From Microglena sp. YARC (lineage: Eukaryota > Chlorophyta > Chlorophyceae > Chlamydomonadales > Chlamydomonadaceae): a stretch of 64,000 bases of DNA. Below are positions 47,456 to 57,013 of this stretch, piece by piece. The translations under genes were made by a program, and so were the position numbers. Location of the stretch: the NCBI GenBank assembly GCA_022414725.1, contig CM039463.1, forward strand, positions 32,877,579 through 32,941,578, read 5' to 3'. Numbering within the stretch: the stretch's first letter is position 1; every line of letters starts with the position of its first letter. The notes under the pieces were generated by a model. That model made no database searches and had not been told where the DNA came from. It saw only the letters and a program-made list of their open reading frames with translations.

Positions 47456-47830
47456 TTGAAGGCTGTCTGGGCGGTCTTTGAGATTCCCTGTAATCCAAGT
47501 TCATCGACTTCATCCTGGAAATGCCTTACATCTACCATAAATTTAGGCCCAGACAACAGAGCGAGAGGTCAAAAAAAAGCCCCTATAGAGAATGTGTCCG
47601 GTTTGCAGCGAAAATATCGATGTGCGTGCCCAATAATTCCAGATGTAGCAGAATTGTTTTATTACTGGAACGCTTTGAAAATAATTATTGATGCGCACGA
47701 TGTGAGCCAGCATGTTGACTTTTCAGGCTACTTTGAACATGTAACTTCTGTGTCTTTACAGGCCTTGAATGTTTTGTGTCAATCTCCGGAAGACAGTATC
47801 TGTATTGACAAGATCGGTTACAAAGTTTGA
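47456..47830 (+). CDS. Orphan protein, 124 codons
   Basis: The C-terminal half (NALKIIIDAHDVSQHVDFSG, LNVLCQSPEDSICIDKIGYK) recurs at 15,285-15,480 (minus) and 50,605-50,697 (plus), with the same stop position. The first 55 codons may not belong; the frame seems to join through the KKAPIENVSGLQRKY region. Function unknown. Confidence 0.5.
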   Translation: MKAVWAVFEIPCNPSSSTSSWKCLTSTINLGPDNRARGQKKAPIENVSGLQRKYRCACPIIPDVAELFYYWNALKIIIDAHDVSQHVDFSGYFEHVTSVSLQALNVLCQSPEDSICIDKIGYKV

Positions 47831-48012
47831 ATCAACTTTTCAGAATCCCCCAAATACAAGGTGTCCCACTTTCAAATGCCCCTAGCTGTATGTAGATGTA
47901 TGTATGTAGGTGTATGTAGATGTATGTAGATGTATGTAGCTGTATGTAGCTGTATGTCTGTTTACACTCGTATTTTCATGGGCGCTGTAACACACACTGA
48001 GCACGTACTTTC

Positions 48013-48040
48013 GGGGGGGGGGGGGGGGGGGGGGGGGGGG
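48013..48040 (+). repeat. Poly-G run, 28 bases
   Basis: Uninterrupted G run within a spacer that also holds AGATGTATGTA repeats (47,885-47,960). Length should be treated as approximate. Confidence 0.9.
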
Positions 48041-48169
48041 CTTCTCTTGCATCCTCCCTTAGAGGGGCAGCGGCTTCTCGTCCACGTCACCCCTCGTTTT
48101 TTTGGGTGGGGGGGCGGACCTGCGGACCCGGATTCACTACACTCTATGAGACATTCGACTGACCACTAC

Positions 48170-48800
48170 GCCTACCCTAAGGACAGCAGAAGCCCAGAAG
48201 CTTCGAGAGCAGATCTACTACTTAGCTTGCGAGTTTCACACAGTTCACTCGCGATTCTGAGACCGGAGATCGCGGAAACGCATTCATTAGGTGAGTTTGC
48301 ATCGGAGACGCTTTTTGAATCGTTCCATTCTGACACCAGCCAAGAAAGTTAGGGGATCTCAAAGTTTGTTTGGTGTGACTTTCTTTCCATTTGCTGCGCA
48401 GGTTCGCATTCATTCGCACGCACCCCCCTCTCGCGACAAAATCGAGGACCAGATCGTCGAAGGAGGTGAGTCTCGTAAGATTGGAAGGCGATCGACTTGA
48501 GGAGATGTTGAGGGGGGTGGGGACCTGCAAGCAAGCTATCAGGGTGCAATTTGTGGTCTTGGGCTGCATGCGGGTTCCAGTTTGCATGTGAAACGCTTCT
48601 TTAAATTTTCCTTTCTGACACCGACCAATAAAGTTAGGGATCTCAAAGTTGACAACATCTGACTTACCTTCGCTGCGCAGACCCCCCCCCCTCTCGCGAC
48701 GAAATCTACTGATTGATCATCGGTCTGTTTGTTCTCTTCTCCTCGCAGGGTTTGTCAAGGCAGCACTGAATCCTCGGAGGAGCCCTGTGGGTTACTGAAG
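48170..48800 (+). other. Recurrent multi-exon leader-like repeat, copy 2 (most complete)
   Basis: Exon-like 1 ends at 48,290 (CATTCATTAG then GTGAGTTTGC); acceptor CATTTGCTGCGCAG ends 48,401; exon-like 2 ends 48,465 (GAAGGAG then GTGAGTCTCG). An internal partial duplication of the first intron follows (48,575-48,690). Acceptor CTCTTCTCCTCGCAG ends 48,748; exon-like 3, 48,749-48,800, ends TTACTGAAG before GTGAGAGGGG. An acceptor CACTTGCTTTAG at 48,973 then leads to the ATG of the next protein. Confidence 0.68.
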
Positions 48801-48979
48801 GTGAGAGGGGGTGTGGGCTTGCTTGTCACGTTTTTCAGCCCCCCTGCACGAGAGTTCATGCAACAGCAAGAAGAGCTAATCGGTGTCATGAATATGTATG
48901 AGGGTGGGGTTGCCTGTGAATTTGCTTGAGACAGTCCCATGTCATTCCTGTACAATGCGATCACTTGCTTTAGGAACTG

Positions 48980-49336
48980 ATGGGGGACGTGGAGGTTGCA
49001 ACACGATTTGAGGAGCGGCACCTCCAAGATGAAGAGTCCAGAAGAAGGCCTGCAGCTAAGGGAGTAGCGATGCTTATCTACCAGCTAGGGATTTGCAAAT
49101 ACATCGAGCTGGTTTCTCATTTGCCATTACCGGATAGATACATCCGCTTCTTGGCACTGTTGATTGCATTATGTGCTCTTGTTCTAGCGGTGTCGGGATT
49201 GTTTCAGAGCGCAACATCTCTTACTGGATGGGCAACATTGGGTATTTCATTGCTTGGTTTTGCACAAGCACTTCTTGAGAAGCTTCCGATATCAGAGGAA
49301 GACACAACTCTACCACAACCTTTCTCGCATACATGA
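48980..49336 (+). CDS. Two-TM membrane protein, 118 aa
   Basis: ATG 48,980, seven bases after a splice-acceptor-like TTGCTTTAG. Charged N-terminus (FEERHLQDEESRRRPAAKGV), then two hydrophobic helices (FLALLIALCALVLAVSGLF, residues ~58-76, and WATLGISLLGFAQALLEKL, ~83-101), acidic C-terminus. Hairpin topology likely. It appears to be the coding exon downstream of the leader-like repeat. No family recognised. Confidence 0.6.
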   Translation: MGDVEVATRFEERHLQDEESRRRPAAKGVAMLIYQLGICKYIELVSHLPLPDRYIRFLALLIALCALVLAVSGLFQSATSLTGWATLGISLLGFAQALLEKLPISEEDTTLPQPFSHT

Positions 49337-50604
49337 ATGATTTGGACTTCATAACCAATAATTTTGAGAACTTTCCATTTCCAGCAAAACCATGTCACAG
49401 TTAAGTCATTGGTGATGGCATCTAGTAGGCTCAGGCTTCGGACGGGTTTCGTGTTTTTTTCCATCAACACACGTAATTCTCGTTCATATTCTTCTTGTAA
49501 CATTTTGACCTTTCAATATCAAGGAAGATATTCCTTTATATTCCAACTCGGGATCATGTCTCCACCAAGACCAGCAGGAATGATGATGTCACCATGAGGA
49601 ATATTATTTCAGTGATCAGCAAGAAGTGCCGCCGTGTGAGAATGGACAAGGATGATGCTGACTGTGTAATAATGTAATTCGTCACTGTTTCGGCATGACA
49701 ACTCTCAGATTGGTTTATGAATGGGGAGCGCGGGCAGATTGGATTGGATTGGATTGGATTCATTTGATGACTCGCGTACACCATGCATTGTAACGCTTGG
49801 GCTTATCACTGGAACACTTGGGTGGTGAAGCGAAGTAACCCTCATCGTCCAGCAGGAAGACTACACTTTACTTATATCAAATCAAACGGCGGAACGATGT
49901 CGATACTCTTGGGGGAGCACTCATACATGATTGCCGGAAACACGGTAAAGTAGTCGAAAACGCAGGGGTATGCTAAACAACTGTATTGGTTTTAAAGCAG
50001 GACAGATGGATTAAAAAGCCGCGGAGAACGCGGTAGGTGCACTCGTCCATGCACTGTCAGTCCTGGGCTTCTCTCTGTAACGCTTGGGACATTCACTGAA
50101 ACGCTTGGGAGGGGAAGCGAAGACACACGTACACGAAAACGGTATTTAGACCCTTCTTTTCAATTCCGAGAAGCTTGGGTGTGCAGGGTTGGGAGGGGGG
50201 ATGTTCCATCATCATGCGCTTCAATGTGTGCGATATGAGAAGCGAGGTGTGCGGGGGAGATCGCAAGATCACAAAAGCACGCACGTGAACAAGAGTGATA
50301 GGAGGGGTATCCAACTAATTGTTACAACGGTAACAACGGTAACAACGGTAACAACGGTACATTCCTACTCAGGGTCTTCTTTGACGCATGACGTCTACTC
50401 TCTTCGCTTGTTGATTCATCATCTGAATTATCTTCCTCACTTCATAAACCATGTCACCAACGATACCAACGATACCAACGTTACCACAGATTTAATAGGT
50501 TTATGAGAATATTGCATTTTTCATTTTTCATATTGTAAAGTGAAAAGTGACATTTTTATATACTTACTTTTTATTGGTATCATTGGTAACATGGTAATAT
50601 TAAA
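49337..50604. other. Long gene-poor stretch
   Basis: Contains GGATT microsatellite (49,738-49,760), two CTTGGG...AACGCTTGGG fragments (49,788-49,830, 50,072-50,112) and a GTAACAACG tandem run (50,325-50,360). No ORF I can support. Confidence 0.5.
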
Positions 50605-50697
50605 CATGTAACATCTGTGTCTTTACAGGCCTTGAATGTTTTGTGTCAATCTCCGGAAGACAGTATCTGTATTGACAAGATCGGTTACAAAGTTTGA
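50605..50697 (+). pseudogene. Fragment of the orphan family (47,456-47,830)
   Basis: ACATCTGTGTCTTTACAGGC through to GTTACAAAGTTTGA plus 70 bp of 3' flank are identical to 47,745-47,900; the break to unrelated sequence is at 50,604. Confidence 0.8.
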
Positions 50698-50759
50698 ATC
50701 AACTTTTCAGAATCCCCCAAATACAAGGTGTCCCACTTTCAAATGCCCCTAGCTGTATG

Positions 50760-51005
50760 TAGATACCGGCTGCATCTATGGATACATACATGGGGAGTCG
50801 CCTCATACAAAAAGCGTTCCTCGCCGAGAACTGCGAGTTTGCGGAAGAGTTCAGGGATTCGAGCGTTGCATTGTTCAACATGTATATCGACGCAAGCGGG
50901 GACAGTAAAGATCGAGAAAAGTGGTTCCACAGGCAGATGAAGAACAATGGGGTCGTAAAAAAAGTGCTTCAAATCAAAGGGAACTCGACACGCAGGTATA
51001 TGGGA
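50760..51005 (+). pseudogene. C-terminal fragment of the D5-like primase-helicase
   Basis: The frame reads FLAENCEFAEEFRDSSVALF and EKWFHRQMKNNGVVKKVLQI, about 80% identical to the 62,949-63,200 gene, and ends in GYMGLRIRHDDN-like codons. No start or catalytic part. Confidence 0.85.
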
Positions 51006-51059
51006 TTGCGGATACGACATGATGATAATGAATGCTGCACTCACGACTCACGCATGAAT

Positions 51060-51250
51060 TAATGAATGAATGCAAGCAAACACACGTACGTACGAACGAA
51101 CACACGCAAAACGGATGAAGAACAAACACTGTTGTCATCGTCCATCAAGCAGACTCCACAATCATGCAAACGGCGGAAACATGTCCATATGTATGTATCC
51201 AAAAGACACCAAACAAACACGGAGGCTTGCGCGTCGGTGGTCATCATTGG
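51060..51250 (+). repeat. CGTACGAAC / AAAAGACACC repeat copy
   Basis: Same lead-in as 43,935-44,060. It follows the primase-helicase 3' fragment in both places, so the two are linked in one larger duplicated unit. Confidence 0.65.
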
Positions 51251-51340
51251 CTCGTCCATCGATCTACCAAGACACCACATGGCAGCACACGTCTCCAGAG
51301 ACATGGTGCGTCATCACATCCATGCACACACACACACCAC

Positions 51341-51473
51341 ACAAGCGGCGGAGCCCCTTTCACATATTCCCCACAGCGGAGCGACCGGGGGCGACCGGAG
51401 GGGAGCCCCCACGGGAAGTCCGCGAGGAACCGAGCGGGTGGGCGACCGGAGGGGAGCCCACAGTACACAGTAC
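51341..51473 (-). repeat. GC-rich repeat copy (minus orientation)
   Basis: GGCGGAGCCCCTTTCAC, GCGACCGGGGGCGACCGGAG and CGAGCGGGTGGGCGACCGG. Near full length. Confidence 0.8.
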
Positions 51474-51639
51474 ACAGTTCACATCAAGCAGCATGAGACA
51501 ATAATGGATTGATTCAGTGATTCACATCCTCATTGATTCGCATTCTCATTGTCCATTATCACACATGACACGGTGGATTTCGCATCCTCCTCGATGGTGG
51601 TGGTGCCCATCCTCCATTCTCGCACACGCCACGGCGGCT

Positions 51640-51899
51640 TTTGCATCCTCCTTGTCCACTTGTCTACATAGGTTGTTCGATCGGATACAGATGACAATCC
51701 GGTCGAGCAAAATGCCCCAGTCGGAATGAAGGGGGTTTTCCTTCACGAACACGTCGAAAGTGGACCAGTCCCACTGACCAGGCAATTTGTGGGAAACAAG
51801 CGGCTGCTTCTTGCCAGGGCGTAGGGGGATCAAAACGCTGTTGCCGACATGCAGAGGATGCGAGCGCAACCAAGCGGACGTCGCATTAAGCACACTCAT
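51640..51899 (-). pseudogene. N-terminal primase (Prim-Pol) fragment of the D5-like gene
   Basis: ATG 51,899. MSVLNATSAWLRSHPLHVGN, VLIPLRPGKKQPLVSHKLPG and DWGILLDRIVI match the start of AEP/Prim-Pol domains (glycine turn, Pro-Leu..Lys..Pro, then the strand before the catalytic Asp-x-Asp). The frame then leaves homology (IRSNNLCRQ) just before the catalytic acidic pair; the continuation (RIVVIDCDDE) is found at 59,610-59,663. So the gene is broken within its active site. Confidence 0.75.
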
Positions 51900-51903
51900 T
51901 TTC

Positions 51904-52110
51904 GCAGAAGCAGAAGCAGAAGCAGAAGCAGAAGCAGAAGATGAAACAGAAACATAAACAGAAACAGAAGATGAAGCACACTGGTTTTTTCTGAAAAAGT
52001 TGTTTGCACTCGGTTTTTGGGAAAAAGTTGTTTACACTCGGTTTTCTGGAAAAAGTTGTTTACACTCCGTTTTCCTGGAAAAAGTTGTTACACTCGGTTT
52101 TTTGGGGACA
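51904..52110 (+). repeat. GCAGAA run and ACTCGGTTTT..AAAAAGTTGTTT tandem repeat
   Basis: GCAGAA/ACAGAA hexamers (51,904-51,975), then five ~34-bp units of CACTCGGTTTTCTGG / AAAAAGTTGTTTA (51,975-52,105). Confidence 0.88.
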
Positions 52111-52295
52111 GACGGCGGAACCTATCTAGTCGAGTCACACACAGGGCGACCGCTCGCATCACGGCGGAACATGTCGAGCATCACGGTGGAACATGTCGAG
52201 CAGCTAGCATTGATGCATGCAGCAGTATGCTATTGAGGCTCACGCCCGAACACACGAACAAAAGAGGGAAAAACACCCCACCACACAAAAAGAAG

Positions 52296-52383
52296 TGTTC
52301 CACGCGCGAATCGAACTTGCGCCACTATTTCAACTATGCCAGCTCTAGTCCTGCAACCCAACCACTTGACCATCAAGCGGAGT
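52296..52383 (-). tRNA. tRNA-like sequence, copy 1 (decayed)
   Basis: Minus strand: D-arm-like TGGTCAAGTGGTTGG and T-arm-like GTTCGATTC in proper spacing over 87 bases. Acceptor stem 5 of 7 pairs. No clear anticodon stem. A T-rich run follows after a short gap. Not a normal tRNA; a tRNA-derived element or pseudogene. Confidence 0.45.
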
Positions 52384-52439
52384 TAACATCAGACCGGTGA
52401 TATTACGGAGATACTATAGGTTAAGAAGTGTTTTAAAGC

Positions 52440-52823
52440 AGGGCCCAGCTTCACACCCTATTGGCTTTTTGAGGGGGGATGGAGGGCACCACGGACCCGG
52501 ATTCCCTACACGAAACATTCGACTCTAAGGAAGCTTCGAGAGCAGACCTACTAATACCACTACTACTACCACTACTACGACTTGGCTTGCTTGCGAGTTT
52601 CACACAGTTCGTTCACTCGCGATTCTGAGACCGGAGATCGCGGAAACGCATTCATTAGGTGAGTTTGCATCGGAGACGCTTTTTGAATCGTTCCATTCTG
52701 ACACCAACAAAGAAAGCTAGGGCCTCTCAAAGTTGACAACAACAACTGAATTCCCTTCGCTGCGCAGATCCGCATTCGCATTCACGACGAATTCGAGGAT
52801 CAAAACGCATCATCGTGAACAGA
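52440..52823 (+). other. Recurrent multi-exon leader-like repeat, copy 3
   Basis: Donor TTCATTAGGTGAGTTTGC at 52,659, acceptor TTCGCTGCGCAG ending 52,767. The upstream block GGGCCCAGCTTCACACCC, AAACATTCGACTCTAAGGAA and TACTACTACCACTAC-type repeats is shared with 61,393-61,560. The downstream exon 3 sequence is missing here. Confidence 0.65.
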
Positions 52824-53335
52824 GGCGAGTATCGAGAGTCTAGAGATATTGGGGCTCAAGCTGGATGTGGGATGAATACTCTTGGGGGGTGCAAGGGCAC
52901 ACATGTTAGCTGCTGCTTTGCCCCTTTCTTGCGTTCAAGATGAGATGTTGAGGGTCTGGGAATGCATGGTGGGGAAGGGCATGGGCTGCAGTTGGTTGTC
53001 TTGAACCTGCATGAGGGTTCTTACGGGCTGCTGGTGTTCATGAGCATGTATCACACGAGGGCTCTCCCCTTGTACAATCTACATACCTATCCATTGGGGG
53101 CTGCTTTGATAGGATGCATAGGTTTCATGGAGCAGACTGCACATGGGATGGTATTTGCATGTACACCGTACACCGTGTATCTGCATGTACAATTCATCCC
53201 ACAATTTATAAAATGGTCAACGTGTCCAATGGATGATTCTCCTTCTGCTACTACATGAATGAAGTTACCAAGGACTATGTAGAGATCGCGGTATGGAAAA
53301 GCTTTTCGAATCGTTCCATTCTGCAACATTTCAAA
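52824..53335. other. Spacer between leader-like copy and IS607-type element
   Basis: An ORF of 98 codons (52,962-53,258) is Met/His-rich and not convincing. The last 50 bases (TTTTCGAATCGTTCCATTCT) resemble the first intron of the leader-like repeat, so IS607 copy 1 sits in such a copy. Confidence 0.45.
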
Positions 53336-53479
53336 CCGTTGAATTTAAGCTACCCGTATATCCTCGAACCTATGAATTTCTTATTACACATCCGGGGGTC
53401 CGGGGGACATGTAGTAAGAAAGACAATGAATTCTCCATAGGGGTATCATAGGGGTCAACTCCCCTGGGGATGCTGTCCT

Positions 53480-54760
53480 TTACGAACAGGGATTTTCTGT
53501 TCGAACTGCCTTAAGGAAGATGCCAGCTGCCCCCACAATGTCTCTGTCGCAGGTGAATTGACAGTTCTTGCAGGTGTATGTCTCTCCACACTTGTTTAAG
53601 AAACTGCACATAGGGCATGTCTGACTTGTGTAATGCTCAAGCACATGCAAGAACACTGTCCCGTACTCTTCACACTTCTCCTTCAGCCGATTGAACAGCA
53701 CAGAGTGGCTCAAAGTCAGCATCTGACGGGCAACCTTGGTTGTCAGCTCCCGTTCAGCACTGATTGTCATCTTCGCCGTCTCCAATTGAGGTACCAACAA
53801 CACATCGTAGCGAGCGGCCAAGAAATTTGTTGTCTGGTCCCTAAACTCTTTCTTGAGGTAAAAAATTATCTTCCGAATGCGAATCATCTGCATTATTATC
53901 TTCATCCTCTCTTTTGATCGTAAGGTTTTCTCAGTATCCAACCTTGACAGCAGCTTGTCATGAACCAGCAGAAGTTTGACAAGGTCGGATGCCTGTCCCT
54001 GACCAAGCATGAAGGATTCCTCATTCTCTGGTGAGTACGTGACCATTGTTTTGCGGACGCCTGGGTCGATGGATGCAGTTGCAACCTTGTCTGGATGGAC
54101 AGGCTTCCGCTCTGCCCTCCTGTCCCTGGCGGCTACAGACAAGACGAGGAAATATTCGCCGAAGCGGGATTTGTGGACCTTTGGATCGTGGGTCGGGTTT
54201 TCCTCAGGCATCAACTTATGGAGTTGTTTGCTACCAAAGTAGCGCATGTTGCCCAATATGTCTTTGAAGATGAAGAGTTTGTCGCCATCCTTGGAAACGT
54301 TCTTCTGATCCATCTCAATGGCCCAACCCCTCTCAAGCTCTGTCTTCTTCCGTCTGAACGGAGCTGAAAACTGCTTGATGTTACCTGCTTTCAGATTCGA
54401 AAAGCAAGCCTTGATGTTTGCCAAGGCAGCCTTGATTGCGCTTTGGCGTACGCTTTTGGGGCACTAAAGCAACCATTGGCGATTCTTGAAGTACAGGTTT
54501 GGCATCTTCCCCTCCCCCCTCACCTTGTTCGTCACATACCTGTCTCGAATTCGGAAGACAGACTTGTGAGTGCTCCCGACGCCCAACCGTGCTGCCACCG
54601 CCTTGTTGTACATGAACCGGCTGCACCCCGCAAACTCTGCCAGCATCGATTTCTGAGCCTTGGTTGGGTTCAGCTTCAGCTTTAAGGTCCTCAACTTGGG
54701 TTTGGCATTTGACTTTGTAGCGTCTTCGACCGTTCCATCGGTAACTATATACTTGAACGA
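53480..54760 (-). pseudogene. tnpB: TnpB/Fanzor-like RNA-guided nuclease, one nonsense codon
   Basis: Two in-frame parts separated by a single TAG at 54,464. N-terminal part: LRTLKLKLNPTKAQKSMLAE and GCSRFMYNKAVAARLG, the usual TnpB start. C-terminal part of 314 codons (residues counted from 54,424): RuvC-I ASIDPGVRKTMVTY with Asp120; RuvC-II VPQLETAKM with Glu215; zinc site Cys270/Cys273 (TCPMCSF) and Cys285/Cys288 (CKNC); RuvC-III CDRDIVGAAGIF with Asp293. All catalytic residues are present. Copy 2 has CAG at the TAG position, so this is one substitution from open. The N-terminal start is unclear: no ATG between the tnpA overlap and MLAEF. TnpB/Fanzor use an RNA from the element's 3' end to cut DNA. 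Confidence 0.93.
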
Positions 54761-55325
54761 TGGACATGAGGTCTTTTCCAAGCTCGTCTTCAGGGGCTCC
54801 GTGTTGGTGATCGAGAACGATGATCGAGTAGGAGTGCTGTGAGCAAATCCATTAAATGAGCTCGAAACCAAACCTTGCGTGCCTGTCTTTGGAAGCCACA
54901 ACAATTGACGATACAAGTCCTGCAGTGACGAGTCCCAATACTCGTAAAAGTCCTGGGCGCTTGAAGTTGAGCCCTGATCCGACGTCCTTGACTTGCTCGC
55001 ATCCGGAATGTTTGTCTGAAATATGGGTTTGCAAGAACAATTGCTGTCTGAGCAGGTCGGGTTGTTGTTTGTGTGAGGACACACGTGCGTAGAGAATGAC
55101 TTGACGACTGCTGGGTTTTTTTTCCTGCTCGATGAGGTAGCCTTGGATGCTGTTTGGGTCAAAGAGACGTTGGTTGCCTGGAGTCCGGATCGTGCCATTA
55201 TCCGCCCATCGACGGAGGACGGTCCTGGAGTCACCAAGGGCATCGGAGGCCTTGCCAATTTTACAGAAGCTTTGGTTGCCATACATGGCATTCTGATATT
55301 TAGTACATGCAAATTCCTTATACAC
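54650..55325 (-). pseudogene. tnpA: IS607-type serine recombinase (TnpA), interrupted by TAA
   Basis: ATG 55,325. MerR-like HTH (FCKIGKASDALGDSRTVLRR, WADNGTIRTPGNQRLFD), linker, then the catalytic segment VILYARVSSHKQQPDLLRQ with the nucleophilic Ser, and SIVVASKDRHARFGFELI. A TAA at 54,852 interrupts just there; the same frame then continues with WICSQHSYSIIVLDHQ and ELGKDLMSIVQVYSYRWNG, the normal end of the family. The identical TAA is in copy 2. The upstream frame is intact. Confidence 0.92.
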
Positions 55326-55400
55326 TGTTAGGTTTACTTATTTTCGGAAAGCAAACGAGTCAACTGTTGCAACCTTTTACGATAAACATGTCCCTGCAGA

Positions 55401-55685
55401 ATGTCGAGTCTCAATTTTCGACAACCCCCTTCTCCACAAGAAACTGGCGTTCCCTTTGAGATGCAAGAGTACCACTCTCGCAAAGCAACTTATGGTGTTG
55501 GAGAAGAGGATTTCATCTGCATGTCGAGGATTGAAGAAGCTGAACGCGAAATGGGAGAGAGGCGAAAGAACGAAGAGGATGCCCAGGTTAAAATATTGAT
55601 CAACTTGGTCGATAAGGGAAAAGATGTGCTTAGTTGCATTTGGTGGGTTCGCCGAATGTTTGGGTGGTGCCTATGCTTTTGTTGA
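55401..55685 (+). CDS. Hypothetical protein, 94 aa
   Basis: ATG 55,401, TGA stop. Charged helical middle (SRIEEAEREMGERRKNEEDA) and a Trp/Cys-rich end (CIWWVRRMFGWCLCFC), perhaps a membrane-associated tail. Overlaps convergently with 55,630-55,998. Confidence 0.45.
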   Translation: MSSLNFRQPPSPQETGVPFEMQEYHSRKATYGVGEEDFICMSRIEEAEREMGERRKNEEDAQVKILINLVDKGKDVLSCIWWVRRMFGWCLCFC

Positions 55686-55998
55686 TGCACAATTCTAGTT
55701 GTGCACACATCTGAATAAAAGCTTTGACTTCATGGTTGCACGGAAGATTTGATGCAGCAGCGGCTTTAGCAGTTCTATGTCGCACAGTGGACATGTTGCA
55801 AATTAGAACACGCGTAGAGCCTTCTAAAAGTACTTGAGTAGGTATGTGCATTAGATATGACAGATGTTTGTGTACACCTGGAACACTACTGAACAATGAT
55901 ACTTCTTGGGATGTAAGATTTGTAGGTTGATCCAACAAATCATGCAGAAGGACAATTCCTTGGTTTGAATGGCTTGCATACATGTACAGTTCTGTCAT
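55630..55998 (-). CDS. Hypothetical protein, 122 aa
   Basis: ATG 55,998 after an AT-rich leader (on its strand). Balanced composition, GIVLLHDLLDQPTNLTSQEV, LSYLMHIPTQVLLEGSTRVL; helical. No family recognised. An element end (CGGAATACTAAAACGACACC) starts 40 bp upstream. Confidence 0.6.
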   Translation of the reverse strand: MTELYMYASHSNQGIVLLHDLLDQPTNLTSQEVSLFSSVPGVHKHLSYLMHIPTQVLLEGSTRVLICNMSTVRHRTAKAAAASNLPCNHEVKAFIQMCAQLELCINKSIGTTQTFGEPTKCN

Positions 55999-56037
55999 GC
56001 TGAAGTTTTTTTATTTATTGAGTTATTGTTTTCTTAT

Positions 56038-56127
56038 AGAACGGAATACTAAAACGACACCGCTTCGTGTACGGCACACACCTTACGGTGTAAATGGTGT
56101 AGCAACCGACGGGGCAGTGGAACACCA
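56038..56127 (+). repeat. CGGAATACTAAAACGACACC element copy
   Basis: Same layout as 36,944-37,025: CTTCGTGTACGGCACACACC, TTACGGTGTA, GTAGCAACCGACGGGGCAG, TGGAACACCAATG. Its last bases abut the ATG of the next small ORF. Confidence 0.78.
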
Positions 56128-56292
56128 ATGGCGAAATTGAATAAGAATAACAAAAATGCCATGAGCTCGTTCGATAAACACGCAATTACCGGGAGATGCG
56201 GTGCCGTCCATTGCTCGAAGGAAGGCGTGAAATATGTCAAGAAGACCAAAGCATGGGACGAAATATCGAAGCGATGCGAAAGAATCCGCTAA
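56128..56292 (+). CDS. Small basic protein, 54 aa
   Basis: MAKLNKNNKNAMSSFDKHAI ... VHCSKEGVKYVKKTKAWDEI and an Arg-rich end. Lys/Arg-rich with single Cys pair; could be a short nucleic-acid-binding protein. At 8478 and 37,025 the same element is also followed directly by coding-like or unique DNA, so the ATG may use the element's edge. Low certainty. Confidence 0.4.
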   Translation: MAKLNKNNKNAMSSFDKHAITGRCGAVHCSKEGVKYVKKTKAWDEISKRCERIR

Positions 56293-57013
56293 GCGAATGC
56301 TATTTTACTCTGAAGACAGACGTGTCTCAAGCAGGATTCTGCTTGACAACACTATGAATGCTGCACTCACGACTCACGAATGAATGAATGTTGTATTGGC
56401 TGCATTCTGAGAGAGTTGGACAATGATTTTGATTTTCATAATAGGTGTATGTAGTGATGCTCGGAATTCTGAAACACCGCATATGGGTGTGACTGTGTTT
56501 GCCAACATCATTTTCAATGTAGCAGTGACAAGTTTGCAGACTGACTAGCGATCTTGAACATCCATATTGGCGAGGATTGGGGATGCACGCATAGACCACT
56601 CTGTAAATGCCACGTTGATTTCTTCATCGCTTGGGACACTTGTTTGTAATACGACGACGGGAAGCTGAATTTGCATGTTTAATTTACGCAAGCTGCTATA
56701 TTAAATATATACGGACATTCATTTACACGATGAACGCATCAACCACATTGCATCACAGAGGGGAGGGACGGCGATACCATTCTCAAAAAGACGAGCAATG
56801 TGGAAATTTGCGAAAATATAACTCGTAAGGGTATTTTTTATCAAACGGAGATGTGCGTATTTACAGCTCCACATGTGTAATCAGTGCCATGATGATATAT
56901 ATCCTGATGGGCAGCAAAAACAGCGAGAGCCTCCAACTACCTTGATTGACGTTCAAATGGAACGATTGAAAAAGCGTTTCCAATGAAAAAACACCTACTG
57001 AATGATCCCCTTC
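56293..57013. other. Gene-poor stretch
   Basis: Contains a AAGCAGGATTCTGCTT palindrome (56,330-56,346) and the CTGCACTCACGACTCACG piece that otherwise follows primase-helicase fragments. No convincing gene. Confidence 0.5.

Larger units (their letters stand above)
53338..55374 (-). mobile_element. IS607-type element copy 1 (near-complete)
   Basis: 2,037 bp between CC dinucleotides: left edge CAAACC-GTTGAATTTAAG, right edge GTTGCAACC-TTTT. Order on the minus strand: tnpA, overlapping tnpB, conserved 3' non-coding tail of 140 bp. About 97% identical to copy 2. The right CC could be placed one or two bases differently. Confidence 0.93.
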
